64,000 nucleotides of DNA. It comes from G965198795 sp965198795 (GTDB lineage: Bacteria; Pseudomonadota; Alphaproteobacteria; Rhodospirillales; Casp-alpha2). The notes below the pieces were generated by a model. It worked only from the letters and a program-made list of their open reading frames with translations. It did not search any database and was not told where the DNA came from. The position numbers were made by a program, and so were the translations under genes. The stretch covers positions 1,178,001 through 1,242,000 of the forward strand of contig OZ240674.1 in assembly GCA_965198795.1 (NCBI GenBank), read 5' to 3'. Shown piece after piece: positions 8,370 through 18,458 of this stretch; the stretch's first letter is position 1, and every line of letters begins with the position of its first letter.

Positions 8370-9458
8370 ATGGATGTGGACCTGTTTGATTTTGAGTTGC
8401 CGCCGGAGTTGATCGCCCAGAAACCAGCGACCCCGCGCGACTCCTCGCGCTTGCTGGTCATTGGACCCGGGGACGGCATGGCGGACCGGGGCGTCTTGGA
8501 CTTGCCGGATTTCCTGCGTCCGGGCGACGTCATGGTGGTGAACGACACAAAGGTTATTCCCGCGCGCTTGAGCGGCGTCCGGGGCGACGCCCGCGACCGC
8601 GGGCGCCCCGGGGGCGGCGCAAGGGTCGAGGTTACTCTCCACAAATGGTTTGAGAATGGCGCCTGGGCGGCGTTCGCCAGGCCCGCGAGGAAGCTGCTTC
8701 CCGGGGATTTCGTCAGCTTTGCGCCCGGCTTTGGCGCAAACGTCGGGGCAAGGAACGGCGGTGAAGTCATCTTACGGTTCACCCTGTTCGGTCCCGACTT
8801 ACAGGCCGCGCTCGAAAAGCATGGCCGTATGCCGCTGCCGCCTTATATAAAGCGCGACGGCGCGGTAGATGAGGATGAGAGGGACCGGAAAGACTATCAA
8901 ACGGCCTTCGCCGCGCGCGACGGCGCGGTCGCGGCCCCAACGGCGTCCTTGCATTTCACGGACCAATTGCTGGCGGCCATTGAGGCCCGGGGGGTGAAGC
9001 GGGCGACGGTGACGTTACACGTGGGAGCGGGAACTTTTTTGCCCGTGAAGACGGGCGACACCAAAGATCACGTCATGCATTCGGAATGGGGCGAGGTGAC
9101 GCCGGAAACGGCGAGGGTCGTAAACGACGCCCGCGCGGCGGGCGGGCGTGTGTTGGCTTGTGGGTCGACGGCCGCGCGCTTGCTGGAGTCCGCCGCCGAA
9201 GAGGACGGCGCCGTGAGACCGTTCCGCGGCGAGACCGATATATTCATCACACCCGGTTACCGCTTCAAAATCTGCGATTTAATGTTGACCAACTTTCACT
9301 TGCCGAAATCGACGTTAATGATGCTGGTGTCGGCTTTTTCCGGTCTGGACGCCATCAAATCAGCCTATCGCCACGCCGTCGGCGAACGGTATCGCTTCTT
9401 TTCTTATGGGGACGCGTGCCTGCTTCACCGCAATGACGGGATCATGCGGGCCTTATGA
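8370..9458 (+). CDS. queA: S-adenosylmethionine:tRNA ribosyltransferase-isomerase
   Basis: Makes epoxyqueuosine in tRNA by moving the ribosyl part of SAM onto preQ1 at position 34. The 362-residue protein shows the family start DLFDFELPPELIAQKPATPR, the GDVMVVNDTKVIPARL segment and the C-terminal NFHLPKSTLMMLVSAFSG block. I placed the start at 8370 (MDVDLF) rather than the open codons from 8349. The stop overlaps the tgt start by four bases (ATGA), so the two queuosine genes are translationally coupled. Confidence 0.95.
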   Translation: MDVDLFDFELPPELIAQKPATPRDSSRLLVIGPGDGMADRGVLDLPDFLRPGDVMVVNDTKVIPARLSGVRGDARDRGRPGGGARVEVTLHKWFENGAWAAFARPARKLLPGDFVSFAPGFGANVGARNGGEVILRFTLFGPDLQAALEKHGRMPLPPYIKRDGAVDEDERDRKDYQTAFAARDGAVAAPTASLHFTDQLLAAIEARGVKRATVTLHVGAGTFLPVKTGDTKDHVMHSEWGEVTPETARVVNDARAAGGRVLACGSTAARLLESAAEEDGAVRPFRGETDIFITPGYRFKICDLMLTNFHLPKSTLMMLVSAFSGLDAIKSAYRHAVGERYRFFSYGDACLLHRNDGIMRAL

Positions 9459-10594
9459 CAGCCCCATCCGGAGACCTTCCCTTCAAGCTTTTGGCGACCG
9501 ACGGCGCCGCGCGGCGCGGCCGGGTCACGACAGCGCATGGACTGATCGAGACGCCGGCTTTCATGCCTGTGGGCACCGCCGCGGCGATAAAGGCCATGAC
9601 GCCCGCCGCGGTGAAATCGACGGGGACTCATTGCGTGCTTGGCAACACGTATCATCTGATGCTTCGCCCGGGCGCGGATCGTGTCGAGCGGCTGGGCGGC
9701 CTGCATCGCTTCATGGGATGGGACGGCCCGATTTTGACCGACAGCGGCGGATTCCAAATCTGGTCATTGAAGGATCTCCGCAAACTGACGGAAGACGGGG
9801 TGACGTTCAAAAGCCATATTGATGGAGCGGCGTTCCATCTGACGCCGGAAAGCTGCGTGGAAATTCAGCGCCGGCTGGACAGCGACATCACCATGGTGTT
9901 GGACGAATGCACGGCGTTCGGCGTGACGGAGGCGCGGACGGAAGAGAGCCTGGCGCTCTCCATGCGATGGGCGAAGCGCTGCCGGGACGCGTTCACGCGG
10001 CGTGACGGTTACGGCCTCTTCGGCATTGTCCAAGGCGGTGTCTTTGAAAAGCTGCGCAAGCGTTCGGCCGGGGAGTTGATCGAAATCGGGTTCGACGGCT
10101 ACGCCGTCGGCGGCCTGGCCGTCGGCGAGGGTCAAGAAGCCATGTTCGAGGTTTTGAATTTCACGGCGCCCGCACTCCCCCGGACACATCCGCGTTATCT
10201 GATGGGGGTGGGCAAGCCCGATGACCTGGTGGGCGCGGTCGCGAGCGGGATCGATATGTTCGACTGTGTGCTGCCGACGCGATCAGGGCGCAACGCTCAA
10301 GCTTTCACACGGCGCGGGGCGGTGAACCTGAGGAATAGCCGGCATAAAGACGATGACCGGCCGCTCGATATGGATTGTTCATGCCACGCCTGCGAGAATT
10401 TCAGCCGCGCCTATTTGCATCATCTGGTGATGGCGAAAGAGGTTCTGGCGCCCATGCTGGTCAGCTGGCACAATGTTCACTACTATCAGGAATTGATGGC
10501 CGGCATGCGCGCCGCCATTGAATCCGGCGCGTTCCAGGCGTTTCAGGCGGCGTTTCACGAACAGTGGGGCGGCGGCGATATTGAGCCGCTCTGA
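9455..10594 (+). CDS. tgt: Queuine tRNA-guanine transglycosylase
   Basis: Exchanges guanine 34 for preQ1 in tRNAs with GUN anticodons. The 379-residue protein has the catalytic barrel motif LTDSGGFQIWSL, the nucleophile region GIDMFDCVLPTRSGRNAQAF and the zinc site CSCHACENFSRAYLHHL. It is coupled to queA by an ATGA overlap. With both genes present the cell should carry epoxyqueuosine, provided preQ1 is made or imported elsewhere. Confidence 0.96.
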   Translation: MTAPSGDLPFKLLATDGAARRGRVTTAHGLIETPAFMPVGTAAAIKAMTPAAVKSTGTHCVLGNTYHLMLRPGADRVERLGGLHRFMGWDGPILTDSGGFQIWSLKDLRKLTEDGVTFKSHIDGAAFHLTPESCVEIQRRLDSDITMVLDECTAFGVTEARTEESLALSMRWAKRCRDAFTRRDGYGLFGIVQGGVFEKLRKRSAGELIEIGFDGYAVGGLAVGEGQEAMFEVLNFTAPALPRTHPRYLMGVGKPDDLVGAVASGIDMFDCVLPTRSGRNAQAFTRRGAVNLRNSRHKDDDRPLDMDCSCHACENFSRAYLHHLVMAKEVLAPMLVSWHNVHYYQELMAGMRAAIESGAFQAFQAAFHEQWGGGDIEPL

Positions 10595-10612
10595 CAGGTC
10601 TCGTCCAGTTCT

Positions 10613-11185
10613 TTATTGCATGATGATTTCGGTGAAAAACACTGTATGCGCCTTCACCGGCGCAATGGTGACATTGATGATCCGCGTTATATCGTGGCGA
10701 AGCTTTTCGACGCCCGCCTTGCCTTGCAGGTCCTTGAACTCCTGGTCACGCAGATAACTCTGCACACCATCCAGGATGGCGGCTTTTTTCTCTTCGATGA
10801 CCCCGGCGTGTTGCTCGTTCAATTGGATCTCCATGGTCATTTTGATGAAATTGCTCCTACGCCTGACTTTCTTCAGGTCCGTGCGGATTTCGGCGAAAGG
10901 GATGGAGACGGGCTTGCCCAGTTCAAGCGTGACTTCGTTGACGGTGGGCTTACCGAAAACAACCTCGGTCAAGCCGGCGACATGAGCGCCGTAACCCGCG
11001 CCCGCAACGCCAAAAATAACGCCGCCGATAATGGCGAGCTTCTTGGTCCTGGCTTTCTTGGCGGCTTTTGCGGCCTCCTCGTCCACCGATTCCTCGTATT
11101 CTTCATCCTCTTCTTCGTCCTCTTCCTCTTCTTCGTTTTCTTCTTCTTCACCCTCTTCTTCATATTCTTCGGTTTCTTCACTCAT
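10613..11185 (-). CDS. fliL: FliL-like flagellar basal body-associated protein with acidic tail
   Basis: A 190-residue inner-membrane protein. The first ~45 residues are almost all glutamate and aspartate, then comes a basic stop (KKARTKKLA), one membrane helix (residues ~49-68, IIGGVIFGVAGAGYGAHVAG) and a periplasmic FliL domain ending in KLRHDITRIINVTIAPVK and VFFTEIIMQ, the pattern of FliL C termini that surround the stator. The long acidic cytoplasmic arm is unusual in length. It is an orphan: no other flagellar gene is nearby, although a chemoreceptor lies at 54784-56889. A GGAG site precedes the ATG. Confidence 0.8.
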   Translation of the reverse strand: MSEETEEYEEEGEEEENEEEEEDEEEDEEYEESVDEEAAKAAKKARTKKLAIIGGVIFGVAGAGYGAHVAGLTEVVFGKPTVNEVTLELGKPVSIPFAEIRTDLKKVRRRSNFIKMTMEIQLNEQHAGVIEEKKAAILDGVQSYLRDQEFKDLQGKAGVEKLRHDITRIINVTIAPVKAHTVFFTEIIMQ

Positions 11186-11444
11186 CGAAGGACTCCGATT
11201 TTTAGAAAGATGGGTCCGGCCGCCAAGCGACCGGATAATGATGAAATGGCGGCCCGCGCCATGGGCGGCGGGAAAGCCGCAGATGAATTTCGCGCTTCAT
11301 TACATCCGCTTATCCAGGCATTCCACAAGAGGTTTATAAAAATTTTCCGGGAACCTCGCCGCCCCCGCGCCCGCCGCGAGACCTGAGTCCAAGCGGCGCG
11401 AAAGCATCGATTTCCAAGGGAAATTCAAAAAAGAGGGGAAAGCG

Positions 11445-11909
11445 TCAGAGGCTTCGGACGGCCGCCAGGACCTCATCCACATGGCCTTTAACCTTGACCT
11501 TGCGCCAGACTCGGGCGATGGCGCCGTCCGCGCCGATCAAGAAGGTCGCGCGCTCGACGCCCATGTACTTCTTACCGTACATGTTCTTCTCGACCCACAC
11601 ACCGTAGCGCTCACAGAGATCACTTTCGGAGTCGGACACCAGTTTGAACGGCAGATCGTATTTGGCCTTGAATTTGTCGTGCTTCGCCGCGGCGTCCTTC
11701 GACGCCCCGATGACAACGGCGCCGGCGGCGTCAAAGGCCGCGATCTGATCGCGAAAATCCTGTGCTTCCGCCGTGCAGCCGGGTGTGTCGTCTTTGGGGT
11801 AGAAATAGAGAACCACTTTCTTGCCGCCAAAATCACTGAGCGAAACGGTCTCGCCGCCATCCGCCGGCAGGGAAAAGTCAGGCGCGCTGTCGCCTTGTTG
11901 AGTGCTCAT
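11445..11909 (-). CDS. bcp: Thioredoxin-dependent thiol peroxidase (peroxiredoxin Q/Bcp)
   Basis: Reduces hydrogen peroxide and organic hydroperoxides. The 154-residue protein has the peroxidatic cysteine at residue 45 in DDTPGCTAEAQDFRD. The resolving cysteine found five residues later in the E. coli type is glutamine here; the only other candidate is Cys99 (ESDLCERYG), which fits the class where the resolving cysteine sits in helix 3. The ATG overlaps the glnE stop (TGATG), giving a glnE-bcp operon. The 259 bases between this gene and fliL show no gene. Confidence 0.93.
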   Translation of the reverse strand: MSTQQGDSAPDFSLPADGGETVSLSDFGGKKVVLYFYPKDDTPGCTAEAQDFRDQIAAFDAAGAVVIGASKDAAAKHDKFKAKYDLPFKLVSDSESDLCERYGVWVEKNMYGKKYMGVERATFLIGADGAIARVWRKVKVKGHVDEVLAAVRSL

Positions 11910-14900
11910 CACGGTGCTCCTTCCGATTTATTTATTCTGGACGATACGGTTTTCGCAGGCTCTTCGATCAACCGGCGATAGACGGCGTAAACGGTCTCCG
12001 CCGTCCTGTCCATCCTCTCCGCCAACGCCGTCAATGTGGGGCGCCCGCCAGCGTCCGCCAGGGCCTGGGCCAGCGCTTGCGGCAACAGTTCCTCGTTCGC
12101 CGGAATATCGTCCAGGGTCAAGGCCAGCATGCCGTGAAGCGCCAACCACAGGTCTTGAGCGGATTTCAGGGTTTGACCGTCTTCCGGGGTGATCAGTTCC
12201 CCGGCGCTCAGGTTGTCCAACACGCGCCAGGTGTTGTGGGACAGAAGAGCCGGCGCCGCCGCCGCCGCCATTAAACCAAGGGTCTGGGCGATAAAAGCGA
12301 TATCGACGAGGCCGCCCCGCACATTCTTGACGTCCCAGCGTGAAAAAGCGGATTTCTCCGACGCCAGCCTTTCGCGCATCTCGTAGGCGTCGATCAACAG
12401 TTTTTCCGGATCGCGCGGGGCGGACAGCACATTACGAACGGCGCCGCTGACCTTTTCACCAAACGCCTTGTCTCCGAAGGCGCTGGGCGCGACGACCCGG
12501 CCCCGGGCGAGGGCCAGCCGTTCCCAAGTCCAGGCTTCTTCCGCGTGATAGCGCAAAAAACCCGCGAGCGACGTGGCGATAGGTCCTTTACTGCCCGATG
12601 GCCGAAGACGCATATCCACCTTGTAAAGCGCACCCTCGGCGGTGAGTGAACTCAACGCGGAAATCATGCGTTGCGCCAACCGGGTGAAATACTGGCTGGC
12701 GGGCAGAGATTTTTCACCGTCCGACGGCCCCGCGTCATCCTTGGCGCCGTAGATAAAAAGTAAGTCCAGATCGGATGCGGCGGACATCTCCCGGCCGCCA
12801 AGTCCGCCAAGCGCGATGATCGCCATGTCCGCGTATTGAATCCTGCCGTGCCTCAAAGCGAAATCACGGGCGACGACGGGAAGCAACTCACTTAAAACAG
12901 CTTCCGCAATGTCCGCGTGGGCGCTGGCGGCTTGATGGGGGGCGATCAGATATCTGAGCCGTTGGACGCCGACCTGGAACCGGCGGTCATTGGCCCAGCG
13001 GCGGGCTTCCAGGAATTTGTCATCAAGAAACTGATAGCGGGCCATATGCGTGCGGAGTTCGCGGGAGAGATCGGTTAATTCTGGAATCTCCCCGAAGAAA
13101 TCCGGCGCCAGAACATTGTCCAAAATACCCGGATGGGCGCTCATGTGTTGGGCGAGGCGGGGAGCGACGCCCATGGTTTCGATGATGAGATTCAACAGCC
13201 AGGGGGCCGCCTGGAACATGGAGAAGAGTTGAACGCCGTCGGGCAGGGCCGATAGGAACTTGTCAAATCTGATCAAGGCCGCGTCGGGGTCCGGCGTTTC
13301 CGAAAGCGCGGATAGCAAACAAGGGGTGATCTCCGTCAGGATTTCCCGCGCCCGGCTGCCGCGCATCGCCCCGTAGCGGCCTCTGTGCCAATCACGAATC
13401 AGATTGTCGGTGCGTTCGCGCTCCTTGAAACCCAGATCGCCAAGTGTCTCTAGCGTGCCCGGATCGGAGTCCGCACCGGTAAACACCAGATTGCCGCCGC
13501 CGGGACCGGCGGCGCTCAGACGCGGTTCGGTATCGAACAGGCGGGCGTAATGATCGCGGATCAGGTCCTGGTGATGGCGGAATTCAGTCACGAAGGCGTC
13601 CATATTGTCAAAACCCAGGAATGCCGCCATACCGGCTAATCCTTCGTCGCTGTCGGGCAAGGTGTGGGTCTGCTCGTCATTGACCATTTGAAGACGATGT
13701 TCGACGCGCCGCATGAAGTCATAGGCTTGACCTAAATCGATCACGGCTTGGTCCGAGCACTGGCCGATTTCGGCGAGCGCGGAGAGGGCTTGGCGGGTTT
13801 GACGCTGGCGAACGGAGGGACTTCGGCCACCCCAAATAAGTTGCTGGGTCTGGGCGAAGAATTCAATCTCTCGAATGCCGCCGTCGCCAAGTTTTACGTT
13901 GTGGCCCAGAATCTCTGCGCCGCCCAAACCCCGATGGGCGTCGATCTGGCGTTTGATGGAATGAATGTCCTGGATTTGCGCGAAATCCAGGCTCTTGCGC
14001 CAAATGAAGGGAGTAAGAGTGTTCAAGAACCGTTCTCCCGCGATTTGATCGCCGGCGACCGGGCGGGCCTTGATCATGGCGGCCCGTTCCCAATTCTGCC
14101 CCTGTCCCTCGTAGTATACCTCGGCGGCGGGAACCGAAACGGCCAGGGGGGTGGATGCGGGGTCGGGGCGCAGCCGCAAGTCGGTCCGAAACACGTAACC
14201 ATCGGCCGTGCGTTCATCCATGATCCGCACAAGGTTTTGAGCTAGGCGGGTCATCGTGATTTGAAGGGCGGATGGATCCGGGCAACTGACGCGATCAGGA
14301 TCGAACAAGATGATGAGGTCGATGTCGCTGGAGTAATTCAGTTCGTCCGCGCCCAATTTGCCCATGCCGAGGACAATCAAACCTGAGTCGCCGTTGGGAT
14401 TCGTCTCGTCCGGCAGGAGAATTTTCCCCCGGCGGTGTTGCTCCCGAAGGACGTGAGCGGTCGCGGCCGAGAGCGCCGCGGAGGCAATTCTGGATAGCCA
14501 AGCGGTTACACGTTCAACCCCCCAATGCCCGCCGATATCGGCAAGCGCGACGGCAAGCGAGGCGCGGGTTTTGATAGAGCGAAGCCGCTGCTTTAGAACG
14601 GCCGCCTCCAGGGCCGTGCGTTCCAGCCAGCCGGCTTCGCTAACGAGACTGGCGAGAGTCGTGTCTGGCCCTTCCACGAAAAGAGTATGAACAAACGACA
14701 CATGGGATGCGGCGGCGCGGGTTAAATACGGGCTATGGGCGAAAATACCGTCAAGGACTTGAGACGCCACCGGAAGCGCCCGGATTTCTTCGTTAAATCG
14801 TTTAATTTCCGCAGATTTCTCCCGGTCAACCGCCTCGTTCCATAGCTCTTTTCCCAAACGGACTCGATCCGCGTCCGGAACTCTCGGTAGATAAGGTTTC

Positions 14901-14926
14901 GCAGGTTGGGCGAGGAAATGGTACAC
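11909..14926 (-). CDS. glnE: Bifunctional glutamine synthetase adenylyltransferase/adenylyl-removing enzyme
   Basis: Controls glutamine synthetase by adding and removing AMP in response to PII and glutamine. Two nucleotidyltransferase domains are visible: the deadenylylating domain in the N-terminal half with GMGKLGADELNYSSDIDL, and the adenylylating domain in the C-terminal half with ALGGLGGREMSAASDLDL; both keep the G-S-x11-D-x-D type metal site. The start is uncertain: the frame is open from a TTG at 15085, but that would overlap the divergent AsmA-like gene by about 100 bases, so I used the GTG at 14926 (1005 residues). Coupled to bcp downstream. Confidence 0.93.
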   Translation of the reverse strand: MYHFLAQPAKPYLPRVPDADRVRLGKELWNEAVDREKSAEIKRFNEEIRALPVASQVLDGIFAHSPYLTRAAASHVSFVHTLFVEGPDTTLASLVSEAGWLERTALEAAVLKQRLRSIKTRASLAVALADIGGHWGVERVTAWLSRIASAALSAATAHVLREQHRRGKILLPDETNPNGDSGLIVLGMGKLGADELNYSSDIDLIILFDPDRVSCPDPSALQITMTRLAQNLVRIMDERTADGYVFRTDLRLRPDPASTPLAVSVPAAEVYYEGQGQNWERAAMIKARPVAGDQIAGERFLNTLTPFIWRKSLDFAQIQDIHSIKRQIDAHRGLGGAEILGHNVKLGDGGIREIEFFAQTQQLIWGGRSPSVRQRQTRQALSALAEIGQCSDQAVIDLGQAYDFMRRVEHRLQMVNDEQTHTLPDSDEGLAGMAAFLGFDNMDAFVTEFRHHQDLIRDHYARLFDTEPRLSAAGPGGGNLVFTGADSDPGTLETLGDLGFKERERTDNLIRDWHRGRYGAMRGSRAREILTEITPCLLSALSETPDPDAALIRFDKFLSALPDGVQLFSMFQAAPWLLNLIIETMGVAPRLAQHMSAHPGILDNVLAPDFFGEIPELTDLSRELRTHMARYQFLDDKFLEARRWANDRRFQVGVQRLRYLIAPHQAASAHADIAEAVLSELLPVVARDFALRHGRIQYADMAIIALGGLGGREMSAASDLDLLFIYGAKDDAGPSDGEKSLPASQYFTRLAQRMISALSSLTAEGALYKVDMRLRPSGSKGPIATSLAGFLRYHAEEAWTWERLALARGRVVAPSAFGDKAFGEKVSGAVRNVLSAPRDPEKLLIDAYEMRERLASEKSAFSRWDVKNVRGGLVDIAFIAQTLGLMAAAAAPALLSHNTWRVLDNLSAGELITPEDGQTLKSAQDLWLALHGMLALTLDDIPANEELLPQALAQALADAGGRPTLTALAERMDRTAETVYAVYRRLIEEPAKTVSSRINKSEGAP

Positions 14927-14982
14927 GATAGGATCGAAAACAAGGAAATTTGGGATGTCATGAACGGAAGCGAGACTGTGGG

Positions 14983-17900
14983 ATGATCCGGGGCGGGTCA
15001 AGTAAACCGACGTTCGCGGAACATCCGGCCGATGACTTCGCCGGGGAAACCGTTCCGGGCGCGGACGCGATGGCGGCCGCGACAAGGGAGAACCGTTCTC
15101 GAGCCGTTACACGTTATTGCAAGGGCGTCATTCATTTGACGGGCGGTCTGGGGGCTGGCTTGGCCATCGTGCTGGTGATGCTGGCTTGGCAGTTATCCAA
15201 AGGGCCTGTCGGTCTCGGTTTCCTGACTTCTTATATTGAGCGCGCCATTAACACTCCGGACCGTCCCTACCGCGTTCAACTGGGTGATACGATCCTGACC
15301 TGGGCGGGGTGGGAACGGGCTGTGGACATCAGGGTGATCAATGTCGTCGCACTTGACGACAAGAACGTCGTTAAGGCCCGGATTCCGGAAATCGCTTTTT
15401 CCTTGAGTGGGGAGGCGTTGCTGATTGATCGCAAATTCGCCCCGAAAAGCATCGAACTGTTTGGCCCCGAGGTCAGGGTTCGGCGCTCCAGAGACGGCAA
15501 ATTCAGTATCGGCGTCGGTGACAAGGCCAACGCTGGACCGGAGCCGGCCGAGCCCGCCGGCATGGAGCTGGCCCAGAGACTCCTGGGCGACCCCGAACCA
15601 GGGTCGCCGCTTGCGTACCTGACGCGCTTGAACATCATAGGCGCGGAAACCGTCATCGCGGACGAGGTGCTGGGTGAGACTTGGCGGGCTCCGGCTGCGG
15701 ATATTCGCCTGCGGCGGGATGTGTTGGGCGTCCAGGGGGAAGTCACCCTTGATATGCAATTATACGGACGCCCGGCCGAGGTTCACATCGCTGGCGGTTA
15801 TCAGTCCGCGACCCGGCGTCTGGATGTGGGAGTCAACTTCTCTGAAATCGCCCCTGCGACCTTGGCGCGGTTCCATGAAGCGTTGGAACCCCTGCAAGTA
15901 TTTGATCTGCCGTTCAAGGGGACGGTGACGCTGGGCATGGAGCTGGGCGGGACGCCGGAGGCGGTAGGGTTCGACCTGCAAGGCGGCGCCGGCGCGTTCC
16001 AGGTGCCGGGCGAGGCGGCGCAGCGGATTCCCGTCGAGCAGGTTGTTCTGCGCGGCCGCTACACCGGGGCCGGGCGAAACTTTGAAATCAGCGAGCTGGA
16101 CATCCAGGCGGCCGATGGCGTCAAGGTCCTCGTCCCGGGGACCAAAAGTCACCGTTTGCCGCTGGCTTCCTTAAAGGCGGCCGGCCGTTACAGCGGCGTC
16201 GAGAAAACCGCCGAAGTGGATCGGATTGATCTGGATTTGCGCGGACCCAAGGTCTCGGCGAAAGGCAGAGCGCTCGACTTGGGCGCGGCGCCGGTGATCA
16301 GTTTCGAGATTGACGTCAATGAGACGCCGCTGGACGATTTACCAACCTATTGGGCGCCAGAATGGGCGCCTGACGCGCGCGTCTGGATTTTGGAGAACGT
16401 GTCGGATGGCGTCATACCGGCCGTCTCCGTCAATGCGCGCTTGCGCCGTGACGAATCCGGCGAGGTTCACGTAGATTACCTGACAGGCGGCATCTCGGTT
16501 ACCGGCGCGACGGTGGATTACCTCAATCCCATGCCAAAGATTAGGAACGCCCAGGGCAAGGGGACATTTACCCGCTCCAAATTCGATATGGCCATCACGA
16601 GCGGATCGACAAATGGCCTGACGATCAATAAAGGGCGCGTGTTGTTGTTCGACCTGGATACGAATATCGAAAAAGCGGATATCGAAGTGGATATCAGCGG
16701 CGCATTAAATGATGCGTTGGATTTGATCGACCATGAGCCGCTCGGTTACGCGTCAGCCGTCGGAGTCGTTCCAGATGAGACGTCCGGCGACGCATCCGTG
16801 CGTTTGACCGTCGCGTTTCCATTGCGAAAAGACCTGGATATCGAGAATGTTCGGATCACGGCGGACTCGGAGGTGCGCGCCGCGGATTTGCCGGGGGCGC
16901 TTCGCGGCCATGACATCGCCAATGCGGACCTTGATCTAACCATCGCCAAGACGGGCATGGAGATTAAGGGCAAAGGTGATGTCGGAAATATCCCAGTGGC
17001 GCTGAACTGGCGGGAGAATTTTGGCGATAATGTCGCTTTTCGGACGATTTTGGACTTATCCGGTAAGGTTACCGACATTCAGCAAATCCGCGATTTGGGA
17101 CTTGGTGTTCCCATCATTAAGCCGGAATACATTGACGGAGGTTTGGAAGCCGACGTCCGTTTCACCGTTCTCAGTGAGACCGACACACGCGTCGAGATCC
17201 GTGCGGATTTGAGCGACGCGCGAGTTAAAATTGCTCCGTTGAAATGGCGCAAGCCCAAGGAGTTGGGGGGACGCGCCGAAGTCAACTTGTCCCTTGACGG
17301 CGATAAAGTCGGCAAGATTTCCCACTTCGCCTTTTATGGAGGCGATATGGCGGCCGAGGGCCGTGCGCTGTTCGATGCGGATACCGGCGATCTTAGCCGG
17401 ATTGACTTCAATCAGTTCTCGTTGGGCCGGACGGAGATGAAAGGCGCCGTCATTCGCCGGGCGGACGGCGCCTGGGACATGGGTTTTCATGGCGATAGCC
17501 TGGATTTGTCCGCCTTTTGGGGGGACTTCAAATATCAAAAACCCTTTACCGGGAATGAAGAGCCGGTCACGCCGCGTCCGGATATGGTGTTGGCTATGGA
17601 ATTCGACTCCATCTGGTTGGACGAGACGACGCGGTTGAAAACAGTCTCTGGGACGTTCGCACGCAAAACGGACGCCTGGGAAACGGTTTTGCTGCGGGCG
17701 GAATTGCCGGGCGGCGGATTGATGGATGTTACGCTGCGCCCCGATGACAAGGGCGTAAGGAACCTTGGCGTCAATACAACGGATGCTGGGGATTTTCTGC
17801 GCACCATCGGCCTCTATGACAACATGACCGGCGGAGAGTTGCGTCTGTTCGGGCGGTTTGACGACACTTCGCCCCAGCGTCCGCTGACCGGCCGTCTCCA

Positions 17901-18435
17901 GGCTCGAAATTATCGCATCACCGGCGCGCCGGCCTTGGCCCATGTCGTCAGCATGATGGCTCTCACCGGAATCGCCGACGTGCTGCGAGGAGAAGGTTTA
18001 GGCTTCAATATCTTGGACATTCCGTTCGTGAAGAAAGACGGCCTTATCGAAATTCGCGACGCCAAGGCGGCGGGAACGTCACTGGGTTTCACGGCGTCGG
18101 GATTAGTTGACGCGGCCAAGGACGAGCTTGATCTGAAAGGCACCATCGTTCCGGCTTACGCCTTAAACAACGCCCTGGGACGCTTGCCGGTGCTGGGCGA
18201 TTTGCTTACGGGCGGAGAGAGCGGCAGTGGTTTGTTTGCCGCCAACTTCGGCGTTGAGGGCTCTATTGACGAGCCGGACGTCTCGGTCAACCCACTGAGC
18301 GCCCTGGCGCCCGGGGTTTTGCGCGATCTGTTTGGGATTTTTGACGGCTCCTCCAGCAATGGCGGAGCCGAATCGGGCGGCGCGGGCGCCTCGGACGGGC
18401 GGAGCGACTTCTTCCCGGGCGTTGAGAGCCGCTAA
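14983..18435 (+). CDS. AsmA-like/YhdP-family protein (DUF3971), bridge-type lipid transport candidate
   Basis: A ~1150-residue protein with one membrane helix near the N terminus (around GLGAGLAIVLVMLAWQ) and then a very long periplasmic region rich in short beta strands. The domain set (DUF3971 in the middle with WAPEWAPDARVWILENVSDG, AsmA-like C-terminal part with GTIVPAYALNNALGRLPVL) is that of YhdP/TamB-like proteins, which are thought to form hydrophobic grooves that carry phospholipids between the two membranes. The start at 14983 has a GAG-type ribosome site; 15070 is an alternative. It is 23 bases upstream of a glycosyltransferase gene. Confidence 0.85.
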   Translation: MIRGGSSKPTFAEHPADDFAGETVPGADAMAAATRENRSRAVTRYCKGVIHLTGGLGAGLAIVLVMLAWQLSKGPVGLGFLTSYIERAINTPDRPYRVQLGDTILTWAGWERAVDIRVINVVALDDKNVVKARIPEIAFSLSGEALLIDRKFAPKSIELFGPEVRVRRSRDGKFSIGVGDKANAGPEPAEPAGMELAQRLLGDPEPGSPLAYLTRLNIIGAETVIADEVLGETWRAPAADIRLRRDVLGVQGEVTLDMQLYGRPAEVHIAGGYQSATRRLDVGVNFSEIAPATLARFHEALEPLQVFDLPFKGTVTLGMELGGTPEAVGFDLQGGAGAFQVPGEAAQRIPVEQVVLRGRYTGAGRNFEISELDIQAADGVKVLVPGTKSHRLPLASLKAAGRYSGVEKTAEVDRIDLDLRGPKVSAKGRALDLGAAPVISFEIDVNETPLDDLPTYWAPEWAPDARVWILENVSDGVIPAVSVNARLRRDESGEVHVDYLTGGISVTGATVDYLNPMPKIRNAQGKGTFTRSKFDMAITSGSTNGLTINKGRVLLFDLDTNIEKADIEVDISGALNDALDLIDHEPLGYASAVGVVPDETSGDASVRLTVAFPLRKDLDIENVRITADSEVRAADLPGALRGHDIANADLDLTIAKTGMEIKGKGDVGNIPVALNWRENFGDNVAFRTILDLSGKVTDIQQIRDLGLGVPIIKPEYIDGGLEADVRFTVLSETDTRVEIRADLSDARVKIAPLKWRKPKELGGRAEVNLSLDGDKVGKISHFAFYGGDMAAEGRALFDADTGDLSRIDFNQFSLGRTEMKGAVIRRADGAWDMGFHGDSLDLSAFWGDFKYQKPFTGNEEPVTPRPDMVLAMEFDSIWLDETTRLKTVSGTFARKTDAWETVLLRAELPGGGLMDVTLRPDDKGVRNLGVNTTDAGDFLRTIGLYDNMTGGELRLFGRFDDTSPQRPLTGRLQARNYRITGAPALAHVVSMMALTGIADVLRGEGLGFNILDIPFVKKDGLIEIRDAKAAGTSLGFTASGLVDAAKDELDLKGTIVPAYALNNALGRLPVLGDLLTGGESGSGLFAANFGVEGSIDEPDVSVNPLSALAPGVLRDLFGIFDGSSSNGGAESGGAGASDGRSDFFPGVESR

Positions 18436-18458
18436 TTCGTCCACCGGGCCATAGCCGA

